Assembly: GCA_963737405.1 (NCBI GenBank)
Contig: CAVTSL010000011.1
Coordinates: 372,001-436,000 of the forward strand
Source of the DNA: JACCTU01 sp963737405
GTDB lineage: Bacteria; Actinomycetota; Thermoleophilia; Gaiellales; Gaiellaceae
Length of the DNA: 64,000 nt
Direction: 5' to 3'
A program made the position numbers and the translations under genes. The notes under the pieces are model-generated. The model worked only from the letters and a program-made list of their open reading frames with translations, did no database searches and was not told the origin of the DNA. Positions 25,336 through 33,659 of this stretch are shown here, in pieces (the first letter of the stretch is position 1; each line of letters begins with the position of its first letter).

Positions 25336-26762
25336 TGGCGCAGACCGAGACCGAAGTCGTCCAGGGGATCGGCTCCGACTACGAGGTCAAGTACGGCTTC
25401 TCGAACCCCGACGAGGCGAAGGACTACTTCTTCAAGTCGGGCCGCGGCCTGAACCACGAGATCGTCGACGCGATCTCGTCGCACAAGAACGAGCCCGACT
25501 GGATGCGGAAGTTCCGCCACAAGTCGCTCGACTACTTCCTTGCCCGCCCGCTGCCGCAGTGGGGCGGGAACCTGAACGACATCGACTTCGAGAACATCTA
25601 CTACTACATCCGCCCCACCGAGAAGCAGGCGGACTCGTGGGAGGACCTGCCGGCCGACATCAAGGACACGTGGGACAAGCTGGGGATCCCGGAGGCCGAG
25701 AAGAAGTACCTCGCCGGTGTCGGCGCGCAGTACGAGAGCGAGGTCGTCTACCACAAGCTCCAGGAGAACCTCGAGAAGCAGGGCGTGATCTTCCTCGACA
25801 TGGACTCGGCCCTTCGCGAGCACGAGGACCTCGTCAAGCAGTACTTCGGGACGATCATCCCGCAGAACGACAACAAGTTCGCGGCGCTGAACTCCGCCGT
25901 CTGGTCGGGCGGCTCGTTCATCTACGTGCCGCCGGGCGTCAAGATCGAGATGCCGCTCCAGGCCTACTTCCGCATCAACGCGGAGAACATGGGCCAGTTC
26001 GAGCGCACGCTGATCCTCGTCGACGAGGGTGCGTACGTGCACTACGTCGAGGGCTGCACGGCTCCGATCTACACGTCCGACTCGCTGCACTCGGCCGTCG
26101 TCGAGATCGTCGTCAAGAAGGATGCGCGCTGCCGCTACACGACGATCCAGAACTGGTCGACGAACGTCTACAACCTCGTCACGAAGCGCGCCGTCGCCTA
26201 CGAGGGCGCGACGATGGAATGGGTCGACGGGAACCTCGGCTCGAAGCTGACGATGAAGTACCCGGCGATCTGGCTGCTCGGCGAGCGCGCGCACGGCGAA
26301 GTGCTGTCGATCGCGTTCGCGGGCAAGGGCCAGCACCAGGACGCGGGCGGCAAGGCCGTGCACGTCGCGCCGAGGACGTCGTCGGTGATCACGTCCAAGT
26401 CGATCTCGAAGAACGGCGGCCGCGCCGGCTACCGCGGGCTGCTCGAGGTCGCGAAGGGCGCCGTCGGCTCGAAGTCGAAGGTCGTCTGCGACGCGCTGAT
26501 CCTCGACGAGGAGTCGCGCTCCGACACCTACCCGTACATCCGGATCGACGAGAGCGACGTCGACATCGGCCACGAGGCGACGGTCTCGAAGATCGGCGAG
26601 GAGCAGCTCTTCTACCTCATGTCGCGCGGCCTCTCCGAGGCCGAGGCCTCGGCCCTCATCGTCTCGGGCTTCGTCGAGCCGATCACAAAAGAATTGCCTT
26701 TGGAATATGCCGTCGAGATGAACCGGCTGATCCTGCTGCAGATGGAGGGCTCGGTCGGGTAG
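25335..26762 (+). CDS. sufB: Fe-S cluster assembly scaffold SufB
   Basis: 475 aa from GTG. Typical SufB landmarks are IPQNDNKFAALNSAVWSGGS, FIYVPPGVKIEMPLQAYFRI, YVHYVEGCTAPIYTSDSLHS (conserved Cys), SVITSKSISKNGGRAGYRG and FYLMSRGLSEAEASALIVSG. It forms the SufBC2D complex, receiving sulfur from SufS-SufU to build [4Fe-4S] clusters. Unlike usual suf operons, three VOC genes follow before sufD. Confidence 0.96.
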   Translation: MAQTETEVVQGIGSDYEVKYGFSNPDEAKDYFFKSGRGLNHEIVDAISSHKNEPDWMRKFRHKSLDYFLARPLPQWGGNLNDIDFENIYYYIRPTEKQADSWEDLPADIKDTWDKLGIPEAEKKYLAGVGAQYESEVVYHKLQENLEKQGVIFLDMDSALREHEDLVKQYFGTIIPQNDNKFAALNSAVWSGGSFIYVPPGVKIEMPLQAYFRINAENMGQFERTLILVDEGAYVHYVEGCTAPIYTSDSLHSAVVEIVVKKDARCRYTTIQNWSTNVYNLVTKRAVAYEGATMEWVDGNLGSKLTMKYPAIWLLGERAHGEVLSIAFAGKGQHQDAGGKAVHVAPRTSSVITSKSISKNGGRAGYRGLLEVAKGAVGSKSKVVCDALILDEESRSDTYPYIRIDESDVDIGHEATVSKIGEEQLFYLMSRGLSEAEASALIVSGFVEPITKELPLEYAVEMNRLILLQMEGSVG

Positions 26763-27121
26763 TGGAAGTCGAGCGGGTCGACTTCGTCTCCTTCCTGACG
26801 CGGGACATCAAGCGGGCAAAGGAGTTCTACGCAGGCACGCTCGGGCTCGAGATCGAGTCCGAGGGCGAGAGCGACCTGGAGTTCCGCCTGGGCCAGGTGA
26901 CGCTCGACGTGTTCGATCCGTCGAGCATCGGCGAGCCGTTCGCGCCCACGCTCGCGGGCTTCGCCTTGCGCGTGGGTGACGTCGACGCCGCGCGCGCGGA
27001 GCTCGAAGCACAGGGTGTGCAGTTCGACGGCGAGACGATCGTCACGAGCGTCTGCAAGCAGGCGTGGTTCACCGATCCCGACGGCAACCGGCTGATGCTG
27101 CACCGGAGGTTCGACGCGTGA
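26762..27121 (+). CDS. VOC (glyoxalase-like) domain protein 1 in the suf operon
   Basis: 119 aa, GTG start overlapping the sufB stop. One VOC fold: VERVDFVSFLTRDIKRAKEF opens it and DPDGNRLMLHRRF closes it. The segment TSVCKQAWFTDPDGN corresponds to the metal-ligand strand, but Lys replaces the His seen in other copies (VCH). VOC enzymes bind a divalent metal between paired domains. Coupling to sufB and homology to the next three domains point to local duplication. The substrate is unknown. Confidence 0.8.
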   Translation: MEVERVDFVSFLTRDIKRAKEFYAGTLGLEIESEGESDLEFRLGQVTLDVFDPSSIGEPFAPTLAGFALRVGDVDAARAELEAQGVQFDGETIVTSVCKQAWFTDPDGNRLMLHRRFDA

Positions 27122-27903
27122 TCACCGTCGAGAAGGTCGACTTCATCGGCATCCCGGTTCTCGACCCGCCGGCGGCCGACACGTACTACTCCGAGACGTT
27201 CAAGCTCTTCGAGCGCAACCCGCGCTCGACGGAGCGCTGGGTCGAGTACGAGGCGCCGAACGTCACGCTCGCGCTCGTTCCCAACGCCTACAAGGGCGGC
27301 GCGGAGCACCGGCCGCTGCCGTTCGGCGCGTTCGCAGTCCGGGTCGACGACGTCGACGCAGAGCGAGAGCGCCTCGGCGCGGCGGGAGTCGAGTTCCTCG
27401 GCGAGACGTTCGACTCGAGCGTCTGCAACGGCGCGGCGATGACCGGCCTCGACGGGAACGGGATGCTGCTGCACCGCCGCTACGCGCCGTTCGCGGACGG
27501 GCGATCGCCCGAGGCCCCCGCGGGCCGCGTCGACTTCATCGCGGTGCCGGTCCAGGACCGCGGGCCGGTCGAGCAGTTCTACGGCGAGACGCTCGGGCTC
27601 GAGCGCGACCCGAACTCGACCGAGAGCTGGGTCGAGTTCGAGACGCCGAACGTCACGCTCGCGCTCGTCCGTCCCGAGCAGATCGGGCAACCGTTCGAGC
27701 CGCTCCCAGGAGGGACGATCGCCTTCCGTGTGCCCGACGTCGAGGCCGCCAGGACCGAGCTCGAGGCGGCGGGCGTCGAGTTTCCGGCCGGCGTGATCGA
27801 CTCGGGCGTCTGCCACATCGCGCCGTTCTCGGACCCCGCCGGCAATGGGCTCATGCTGCACCGCCGCTACGCGCCGTTCAACGACGGCACCATGCCGTCA
27901 TGA
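27118..27903 (+). CDS. Tandem two-VOC-domain protein in the suf operon
   Basis: 261 aa from GTG 27118 (GTGA overlap). Two VOC domains: ~1-125 (VEKVDFIGIPVLDPPAADTY ... GLDGNGMLLHRRYAPF) and ~133-258 (VDFIAVPVQDRGPVEQFYGE ... SDPAGNGLMLHRRYAPF). The ligand strand reads SSVCNGAAM in the first and SGVCHIAPF in the second, so only the second keeps the His. Such fused pairs make one active cleft. Likely created by duplication of the neighbouring genes. No substrate can be assigned; a role in Fe-S biogenesis or in detoxifying an oxidised metabolite is speculation. Confidence 0.8.
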   Translation: MITVEKVDFIGIPVLDPPAADTYYSETFKLFERNPRSTERWVEYEAPNVTLALVPNAYKGGAEHRPLPFGAFAVRVDDVDAERERLGAAGVEFLGETFDSSVCNGAAMTGLDGNGMLLHRRYAPFADGRSPEAPAGRVDFIAVPVQDRGPVEQFYGETLGLERDPNSTESWVEFETPNVTLALVRPEQIGQPFEPLPGGTIAFRVPDVEAARTELEAAGVEFPAGVIDSGVCHIAPFSDPAGNGLMLHRRYAPFNDGTMPS

Positions 27904-28265
27904 AGATCCAGCGGATCGACTTCGTCGCGATTCCGTCGCGCGACGCCGCGCGGACGGCGGCGTTCTACGGCGAGACGCTCGGTCTGCGGCGAGACGAGCA
28001 CCGTTCCGGGTTCGAGTTCTGGGCCGCCGAGACATGCCTGAACATCTGGGAGCCCGAGCGTTTCGGCGAGGAGTTCCAGCCGCAGAAGTCCGCGCACCTC
28101 GCGTTCCAGGTCGACGACGTCGAGCAGGCGCGGAAGGACCTGGAGGCGAAAGGCGTCGAGTTCGAGGGGGAGACGCTCGACACCGGCGTCTGCCACATGG
28201 CGTTCTTCGAGGATCCCGACGGCAACGCCCTCATGCTGCACAAGCGCTACGCGCCGTACACGTAG
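27900..28265 (+). CDS. VOC domain protein 4 in the suf operon
   Basis: 121 aa, ATGA overlap with the preceding gene. Single VOC domain: IQRIDFVAIPSRDAARTAAF, FYGETLGLRRDEH, and TGVCHMAFFEDPDGNALMLH with the VCH form. Glu in FEFWAAETCLNIWEPERFG may supply another ligand. Closely related to the three VOC domains just upstream. It is followed by 17 bases containing GAGGAGGG and a 24-codon ORF before sufD. Confidence 0.8.
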   Translation: MKIQRIDFVAIPSRDAARTAAFYGETLGLRRDEHRSGFEFWAAETCLNIWEPERFGEEFQPQKSAHLAFQVDDVEQARKDLEAKGVEFEGETLDTGVCHMAFFEDPDGNALMLHKRYAPYT

Positions 28266-28282
28266 AACGAGGAGGGCTCCCG

Positions 28283-28357
28283 ATGCAGCAGAAGATCACG
28301 ACGCTCCTGAAGACGATCGACATCGACGGCCTGCAGAAGGCGGCCGAAGCCGCGTGA
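28283..28357 (+). CDS. 24-codon ORF between the VOC genes and sufD
   Basis: ATG 28283 is preceded by GAGGAGGG at a good distance and the TGA overlaps the sufD GTG (GTGA). The peptide QQKITTLLKTIDIDGLQKAA plus EAA is an amphipathic helix. It could be a small protein or a translational coupler that delivers ribosomes to sufD, which has no good ribosome site of its own. Existence as a stable product is not shown. Confidence 0.45.
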   Translation: MQQKITTLLKTIDIDGLQKAAEAA

Positions 28358-29526
28358 GCCGAACGGACCTCCTCGAGCGCTACCGCGAGCTGCCGGTGCC
28401 GACCACCTCCGACGAGCCGTGGCGGTTCACCGACCTCAGGGGCTTCGACCCCGACGCCTACGTCACGGACGGCCAGGTCCGGGGTCAGACCCCGGACTCG
28501 TCCATGCTCGACATCGATGTCGCGGGCGTCGCCGTCGTGACCGAGTCCGGGATCGAGATCGAGCGCGCGCCCGAAGGCATCGTCTTCGCGCCGCTCGACG
28601 AGGCCCAGGAGCGGCTCGGCACGCTCGTCGGGCACGACGAGAAGTTCACGGCGCACAACGCGGCGCTCTGGGAGCACGGCTTGCTCGTTGTCATACCAAA
28701 GGGTATGAACCTCGAGCAGCCGCTCTACGTCCGCATCGCGAACACCGTCGAGGGCGGCTCGCTCTTCTTCCGCCTGCTGATCGTCGCGGAGGAGGGGTCG
28801 AGCGCGACGCTGATCGAGGAGTACGCGAGCGCGACGCCCGAGCTCGCCGGCTACTCGAACGCGGTCGCCGAGCTCTTCGTCGAGCAGGCTGCGAAGCTCG
28901 AGTACGTGTCGCTCCAGAATCTCTCGAAGGAGACGTGGCACTTCGCGACGCACCACGCGCAGGTCGGCCGTGACGCGGAGCTCGACTGGGTCGCGGGCGG
29001 CTTCGGCTCGAAGAAGGGCAAGACGCGCATCCAGAACGACCTCGCCGGTCCGGGCGCGACGTCGCGCGTGACGGGCGCGTACTTCGCCGACGGCACGCAG
29101 CACCTCGACTACGACACCTTCCAGGAGCACATCGCGCCGAACACGACGTCGGACTTCGCCTTCAAGGGTGCGCTACGCGACGAGGCGTCAGCGGTGTGGC
29201 GCGGGATGATCCGCGTCGAGAAGGACGCGCAGAAGACGAACGCGTACCAGGAGAACCGGAACCTGATGCTGTCGCCGAAGGCCCACGCGGACTCGATCCC
29301 GGGCCTCGAGATCCTCGCGAACGACGTGCGCTGCACCCACGGCGCGACGCTGGGCCAGGTCGATCGAGAGCAGCTCTTCTACTTGATGGCGCGCGGCCTC
29401 TCGCGGGCGGAGGCGGAGCGCATCATCGTGCGCGGCTTCTTCCAGGACATCCTGGACCGGATCGAGCTCGAGCCTGTGCGGGAAACGCTGGGCGAGGCGC
29501 TCGAGGCGCGCATCCCTCGGGCCTAG
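28354..29526 (+). CDS. sufD: Fe-S cluster assembly protein SufD
   Basis: 390 aa. The N-terminus has TSDEPWRFTDLRGFDPDAYV and the core has the SUF beta-helix (ELDWVAGGFGSKKGKTRIQN; FADGTQHLDYDTFQEHIAPN) with the C-terminal CTHGATLGQVDREQLFYLMA, where the His in the CTHGAT motif supports cluster assembly. It pairs with SufB and SufC. The gene is separated from sufB by the VOC array, an unusual arrangement. SufS and SufU are 26 kb away. Confidence 0.95.
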   Translation: MSRTDLLERYRELPVPTTSDEPWRFTDLRGFDPDAYVTDGQVRGQTPDSSMLDIDVAGVAVVTESGIEIERAPEGIVFAPLDEAQERLGTLVGHDEKFTAHNAALWEHGLLVVIPKGMNLEQPLYVRIANTVEGGSLFFRLLIVAEEGSSATLIEEYASATPELAGYSNAVAELFVEQAAKLEYVSLQNLSKETWHFATHHAQVGRDAELDWVAGGFGSKKGKTRIQNDLAGPGATSRVTGAYFADGTQHLDYDTFQEHIAPNTTSDFAFKGALRDEASAVWRGMIRVEKDAQKTNAYQENRNLMLSPKAHADSIPGLEILANDVRCTHGATLGQVDREQLFYLMARGLSRAEAERIIVRGFFQDILDRIELEPVRETLGEALEARIPRA

Positions 29527-29567
29527 TCAAGCGTCAGCACACTCGCCCAGCCGAGCGCACGTGTCTG

Positions 29568-30263
29568 CTAGGCCGATTTGCTTGCTTCCGGGCTGGGAGG
29601 AAAGAGCTTCCAGTGCCCCTCGGAGACGACTTCGACGGTGTCGTCGACCACTTTTATGGCGGTCTGATCGTCGATCGCGTATGCCGGCACTGGTATCCCG
29701 GCGGCCCATCTCTCGATGTTGGCCAGAGAAGTGTCCGGCATGTCCTCGCGCTCCAGGTGCGGAAACAACGAGAAATCGACCAGTCCCAGCGCCCTGTCGC
29801 TGCCGGTGAGCGGATCACTGTCATCGTAGGTCGCTCCTCCGAAGTCGGGAGTCGCCACCATGGCACCGCCGCTCGTGCCGACGTAGACCGTCTCGGGCCG
29901 CAGCGACGGCAAGAGGTCGGCAAGTCCCGATTGCCGCATCCAGTAGCACAGATACAAGGGACTGCCGCCCCAAACCAGCAGGGCATCAGTCTCCTGAACA
30001 GCAGTCATCCAATACTCCTTCTTGATGCTGGGCAGCGCAGTGAGCTCCAGCACTCCCAACGACTTCCAACCCAAGCCGCACATCGGGCTGAAGGTTGTTC
30101 CGCTGATGAACTGGTAGACGTGTAGAGGTCCGCCGGGGAAGGGCTGCACCCCAGTGGGAATGCAGAGCGCGCTGGACTCGGCAATCGGTTTGCCAAGCAA
30201 GTCGACCAGCGCGTCGTGAATGCTCGTGTTGCTGATGCCGCTGGAAGTAAGAAGAAGCTTCAT
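29568..30263 (-). CDS. Peptidase E-like (S51) serine peptidase
   Basis: 231 aa from ATG 30263, just after GGAGG; upstream in-frame extension is not protein-like. S51 features: MKLLLTSSGISNTSIHDALV at the N-terminus, GGSPLYLCYWMRQSGL, and the nucleophile Ser in VYVGTSGGAMVATPDF (~132), then AYAIDDQTAIKV. Family members cleave N-terminal Asp-Xaa dipeptides in the cytoplasm. Base composition is visibly less GC-rich than in the suf genes, and a truncated acetyltransferase lies directly upstream, so this gene probably arrived by transfer. Confidence 0.82.
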   Translation of the reverse strand: MKLLLTSSGISNTSIHDALVDLLGKPIAESSALCIPTGVQPFPGGPLHVYQFISGTTFSPMCGLGWKSLGVLELTALPSIKKEYWMTAVQETDALLVWGGSPLYLCYWMRQSGLADLLPSLRPETVYVGTSGGAMVATPDFGGATYDDSDPLTGSDRALGLVDFSLFPHLEREDMPDTSLANIERWAAGIPVPAYAIDDQTAIKVVDDTVEVVSEGHWKLFPPSPEASKSA

Positions 30264-30390
30264 GCCTCCGGGTTCCCGGTAGATGTTGTTCTGGATAGAC
30301 CGCTCGGCGACCCGTAACTCATCGGTCTGAACCCACAGCCTGGCCTGATGTCTTAGTTCAGCTACCGGCTGTGCCTCCTCCGTGGCACCT

Positions 30391-30649
30391 GAGGGCTCAG
30401 AATCGACGATCAGCTCGAGGTGACCTACTGGGTAGACCGAACGCAATGGGGGAAAGGCATCGCGAGCGCAGCACTCCAGATGCTTTTGCCGAGACTGCCG
30501 AACGTCCACTGTTCGCCCGAGCGGCCTCGGACAACGTCGGTTCGCTTCGCGTACTGGAGAAAGCCGGGTTCCGACGCATTGGCGTCAACCGCGACTTCGC
30601 ACGCGGTCGCGGCGAGGAGATCGAGGAAACGATCCTGCGCCTCGACTGA
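30391..30649 (+). pseudogene. GNAT acetyltransferase 3' fragment, frameshifted
   Basis: The frame from ~30400 reads DDQLEVTYWVDRTQWGKGIA, the acetyl-CoA-binding strand and loop of a RimJ-type N-acetyltransferase. After a break near 30505 another frame gives LFARAASDNVGSLRVLEKAG, the C-terminal half. An upstream stop near 30388 and the missing first ~80 residues show that the 5' part is lost, cut at the border of the peptidase E gene. Non-functional remnant. Confidence 0.65.
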
Positions 30650-30711
30650 GTAGGAACGCGCAATTCGCGCGTCCGGTTCAGGCGCGATACGTCTGGCCCA
30701 AGCCTTCGTGC

Positions 30712-31602
30712 CTATGCCGCGGGGGCGAAGAAGTCGACGAGCAGTTGGTTGACGCGTTCGGCCTCGTCGTGGTGCACCCAGTGCGACGCGTCGGCGAGGC
30801 GTTCGACGCGGTCGAGGTTGGGGACGTCGTCGCGGTCGGGTTCGGCGAGGTCGGCGCCGAGATAGGAGTCGCGCTCGCCCCAGATGACGAGTGTCGGCGC
30901 CGAAATCGGGCGGAGCTTGGCTGCGGCTTCCTTCTGGGACTGTCTGACCGAGGCGCGGTAGTAGTTGATCATCCCGGCCGCTGCCCCTGGCTGCGACCAC
31001 GCCTCGACGTAGCGTTCGATCTCCTGCGGCGTGTACGGCGGGTTCGCGTCCTGCAGGAAGTGTCGGAAGAAGTGCCAGTCCCTGGCCTGCACGACCTCCT
31101 CGGGCAGTCCCGGCACCGCGAAGAAGAAGAAGTACCAGGACTTCGCGAGCTGGCTCGGGTGGTGCAGTCCCTCCGAGAGCTTCCGCGGATGGGCCGCGTT
31201 GAGGATGGCGAGCCGGTCGACCACCTCGGGGTGGTTCATCGCGATGGTCCAGGCGATGCTTCCGCCCCAGTCGTGACCGACCAGCAGCGCGGACTCGGCA
31301 CCGAGCTCTCCGATGAGGCCACGGATGTCGGCGGCGAGCAGGTCGACGGCGTAGGCCTCGAAGCCCTCGGGCTTCGATGACAGGTTGTAGCCACGCGTGT
31401 CGGGGGCGACGACCCGGAAACCCGCCGCCACGAGCGGCTCGATCTGCAAGCGCCAGCCGAACCAGAACTCGGGGAAGCCGTGCAGGAGAACGATCAGCGG
31501 CCCATCGCCGGCCTCGACGTAATGCAAGTTCACGTCGCCGACTTGGGCGTAACCCTCCCGAAGCTCGATCCCGACGTCGGGGAGCAGGCTGGTGGTGGTC
31601 AT
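30712..31602 (-). CDS. Alpha/beta hydrolase, epoxide hydrolase-like
   Basis: 296 aa. The oxyanion motif LLHGFPEFWFGWR, the nucleophile Asp in LLVGHDWGGSIAW, cap-domain Tyr residues, the acid region WGERDSYLGAD and the catalytic His in ASHWVHHDEAE match soluble epoxide hydrolases (or the closely related haloalkane dehalogenases). Cytoplasmic. Its 5' leader (31603-31665) shares blocks with the leaders of the two longer epoxide hydrolases at 31736 and 39454, suggesting common control or common origin. Confidence 0.85.
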   Translation of the reverse strand: MTTTSLLPDVGIELREGYAQVGDVNLHYVEAGDGPLIVLLHGFPEFWFGWRLQIEPLVAAGFRVVAPDTRGYNLSSKPEGFEAYAVDLLAADIRGLIGELGAESALLVGHDWGGSIAWTIAMNHPEVVDRLAILNAAHPRKLSEGLHHPSQLAKSWYFFFFAVPGLPEEVVQARDWHFFRHFLQDANPPYTPQEIERYVEAWSQPGAAAGMINYYRASVRQSQKEAAAKLRPISAPTLVIWGERDSYLGADLAEPDRDDVPNLDRVERLADASHWVHHDEAERVNQLLVDFFAPAA

Positions 31603-31689
31603 GAGGACCTCCGTGGGTAGGGGACTTGGGCGCGAGACTACGCCCGCCGGGCTGGAGTCGCAACCGCCGGCAGGTTCACATCACAGGCC

Positions 31690-31726
31690 GCGAGCGGCGC
31701 GCACCTCTTTCGTGCACGCCGCTCGC
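31690..31726 (-). terminator. Hairpin terminator after epoxide hydrolase copy 1
   Basis: GCGAGCGGCGCGCAC (31690-31704) pairs with GTGCACGCCGCTCGC (31712-31726), 14 of 15 bases, around CTCTTTC. A near-identical stem follows copy 2 at 39410-39444. Strong stem ten bases past the stop. Confidence 0.65.
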
Positions 31727-31735
31727 ACAGGTCGA

Positions 31736-32929
31736 TCAACGCAATGACCTGAAAGCCGCCCGCACCTCGGTTGAGAAGAGCTCCGGCTCTTCCCACGCGG
31801 CGAAGTGGCCGCCCCGGTCGACCTCGTTGAAGTAGATGACGTCGGGGTACGACTTCTCGACCCAGCTGCGCGGAGTCCGCCAGATCTCGCCGGGGAAGGT
31901 CGTGAAGCCGAACGGGATCGGCGGCGGCGGCAGCGGCCGGCGGCCCGCGGCGGGCGCGTCCGGCCCGTAGGCCTCCCAGTACGACCTGGCCGCAGAGGCC
32001 CCGGTGCCGGTCAGCCAGTAGAGCGTGATGTTGTCGAGGATGTGGTCCCTGGTGAGGTTGCCCGCGGGCTCGCCGTCGACAAAGGCATGGGTGATCTTGT
32101 AGTAGCTGTCGGTGTCGTGGTCGATCATCCACGCGGCCAGGGCGACGGGCGAGTCGAGCAGGGCGTAGCCGATCGTCTGCGGACGGGTGGCCATCTCGAT
32201 GTAGTAGCCGTTTCCGGACTGCCCGAACGTGGCGATCTGCGCGGCCGCGGCGCGTTCCTCGTCGGTGTCCGTCGGCATGGTGCCGCCGAGCGCCGGCACG
32301 AGCAGGTTCGTGTGGATCCCGAGCAGCCCCTCGGGCGCCTGGCGGCCCATCGTGTCGGTGACGCCGGCGCCGACGTCGCCGCCCTGGGCGACGTAGCGGG
32401 TGTAGCCGAGGCGGCTCATCAGCTCCGCCCAGGCGCGAGCGGTCCGGCCCAGGTCCCAGCCGATCTCCACCGGCTCGGCCGAGAAGCCGTAGCCGGGGAT
32501 GGAGGGCAGGACGAGGTCGAACGCGTCCTCGGCGCGGCCGCCGTGCGCGGTCGGGTCGGTGAGCGGGCCGACGGTCTCGAGCAGCTCGATCACGGAGCCG
32601 GGCCAGCCGTGGGTCATGATCAGCGGCAGCGCGTTCTCGTGGGCCGACTTGACGTGGATGAAGTGGATCTCGACCCCGTCGATCTGGGTCGTGAACTGGG
32701 GCAAGGCGTTCAGCTTGGCCTCGGCCTTGCGCCAGTCGTAGTCGGTGGCCCAGTAGCGCGCGAGCTCCTGGATCGTCGCCAGCTGCACGCCCTGCGAGCG
32801 ATCCTCGACCAGCTCCTGGGAGGGCAGGCGCGTCGCGCCGATCCGGCGCCGCAGCTCGGCGAGCTCCGCTTCGGGGATGTCGACCTGGAAGGTGCGGATG
32901 TCGGTGGCGGTCTGGACGGTGCTGCTCAT
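31736..32929 (-). CDS. Epoxide hydrolase with N-terminal EHN domain, intact copy
   Basis: 397 aa. An EHN domain (~15-125: TFQVDIPEAELAELRRRIGA; WRKAEAKLNALPQFTTQIDG) precedes an alpha/beta hydrolase with LIMTHGWPGSVIELL (oxyanion), nucleophile Asp in YVAQGGDVGAGVTDT, and the catalytic His in GGHFAAWEEPELF. This is the juvenile-hormone-epoxide-hydrolase-like family, widespread in actinobacteria, that opens bulky epoxides. Long blocks are almost identical to the broken copy at 39454-40644, including the leader. Strong hairpin follows. Confidence 0.9.
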   Translation of the reverse strand: MSSTVQTATDIRTFQVDIPEAELAELRRRIGATRLPSQELVEDRSQGVQLATIQELARYWATDYDWRKAEAKLNALPQFTTQIDGVEIHFIHVKSAHENALPLIMTHGWPGSVIELLETVGPLTDPTAHGGRAEDAFDLVLPSIPGYGFSAEPVEIGWDLGRTARAWAELMSRLGYTRYVAQGGDVGAGVTDTMGRQAPEGLLGIHTNLLVPALGGTMPTDTDEERAAAAQIATFGQSGNGYYIEMATRPQTIGYALLDSPVALAAWMIDHDTDSYYKITHAFVDGEPAGNLTRDHILDNITLYWLTGTGASAARSYWEAYGPDAPAAGRRPLPPPPIPFGFTTFPGEIWRTPRSWVEKSYPDVIYFNEVDRGGHFAAWEEPELFSTEVRAAFRSLR

Positions 32930-33005
32930 TGCGACCTCCGTGGTCGGTAGGGGCGGGGCCGATGACCTCCTTTCCGGTTCGGGGACTCGAGCCCGAGACT
33001 ACCCC
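32930..33005 (-). promoter_or_regulatory. Leader shared by the three alpha/beta hydrolase genes
   Basis: Reading the minus strand, the leader carries GGGTAGTCTCGGG, then AGTCCCC, then GGAAAGGAGGTCATCGGCCC and a final ACGGAGGTC before the ATG. Nearly the same sequence precedes the copy at 40644, and a shorter version (GTAGTCTCG, AGTCCCC, ACGGAGGTC) precedes the hydrolase at 31602. TAGTCT could be a -10 box. Function inferred from conservation between paralogues. Confidence 0.4.
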
Positions 33006-33083
33006 TGCGGCGGGAGTTGACCGGGCACCGATGACTTCCGAGCGGCCGCGGTGTCTGAAGTACGAGCGACAGGAGGTCGGATC

Positions 33084-33659
33084 ATGCGGAAGCTGATAGC
33101 GACGGTGTTCAACTACTCGCTCGACGGCCTTCTCGCCGACGAGGGCACCGAGTTCTGGAAGTTCTGCTTCAGCCTGCCCGAGAACAATGAGCCCAACGAC
33201 CCGGCGCACCTCGACTTTCTCCAGGGCGCGTACGCGCACGTCATGGGCCGCACCGCCTACGAGAGCATCGCCGAGGCCATGACGACAACGGCCACCGACC
33301 ACCCCTTCGCCCCGATCCTGAACGCCGCGCGCAAGGTCGTCTTCTCCCGGACACTGAAGACGGCCGACTGGGCCAACACCACCATCGCCGCCGGTGACAC
33401 GGCAGAAGAGATCGACAAGCTCAGGCGAGGCGGCGACGGCTACATCGTGGTCTGGGGCGGCGTCAGCCTCTGGCGGTCGCTCATGCGGCTCGACCTGATC
33501 GACGAGCTCCAGGTGAGCTTGTTCCCCTACGTTGCGGGCGAGGGCACCCGGCTGTTCGACGGCGTCCCCAAGTCCTACCGGCTCGACCTGGTCTCCAGCA
33601 CCGCCTCCAGCAACGGGATCCTCGAGCTGCGATACCGGCGAGAAAGGACGAACCCATGA
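33084..33659 (+). CDS. RibD/DHFR-like reductase 1
   Basis: 191 aa from ATG 33084, seven bases after AGGAGG. RibD C-terminal (dihydrofolate reductase-like) fold: KLIATVFNYSLDGLLADEGT, HVMGRTAYESIAEAM (cofactor loop), VVWGGVSLWRSLMRLDLIDE and LQVSLFPYVAGEGTRLFDG. NAD(P)H-dependent; proteins of this group are common in actinobacteria and mostly of unknown substrate. First of three tandem paralogues; its stop overlaps the next ATG (ATGA). Confidence 0.85.
   Translation: MRKLIATVFNYSLDGLLADEGTEFWKFCFSLPENNEPNDPAHLDFLQGAYAHVMGRTAYESIAEAMTTTATDHPFAPILNAARKVVFSRTLKTADWANTTIAAGDTAEEIDKLRRGGDGYIVVWGGVSLWRSLMRLDLIDELQVSLFPYVAGEGTRLFDGVPKSYRLDLVSSTASSNGILELRYRRERTNP

Noticed and set aside
31805..32950. 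Plus-strand frames opposite both epoxide hydrolases that are similar to each other (also 39802-40680)
   Set aside because: Their similarity only mirrors the duplicated coding strand; no independent evidence for translation.
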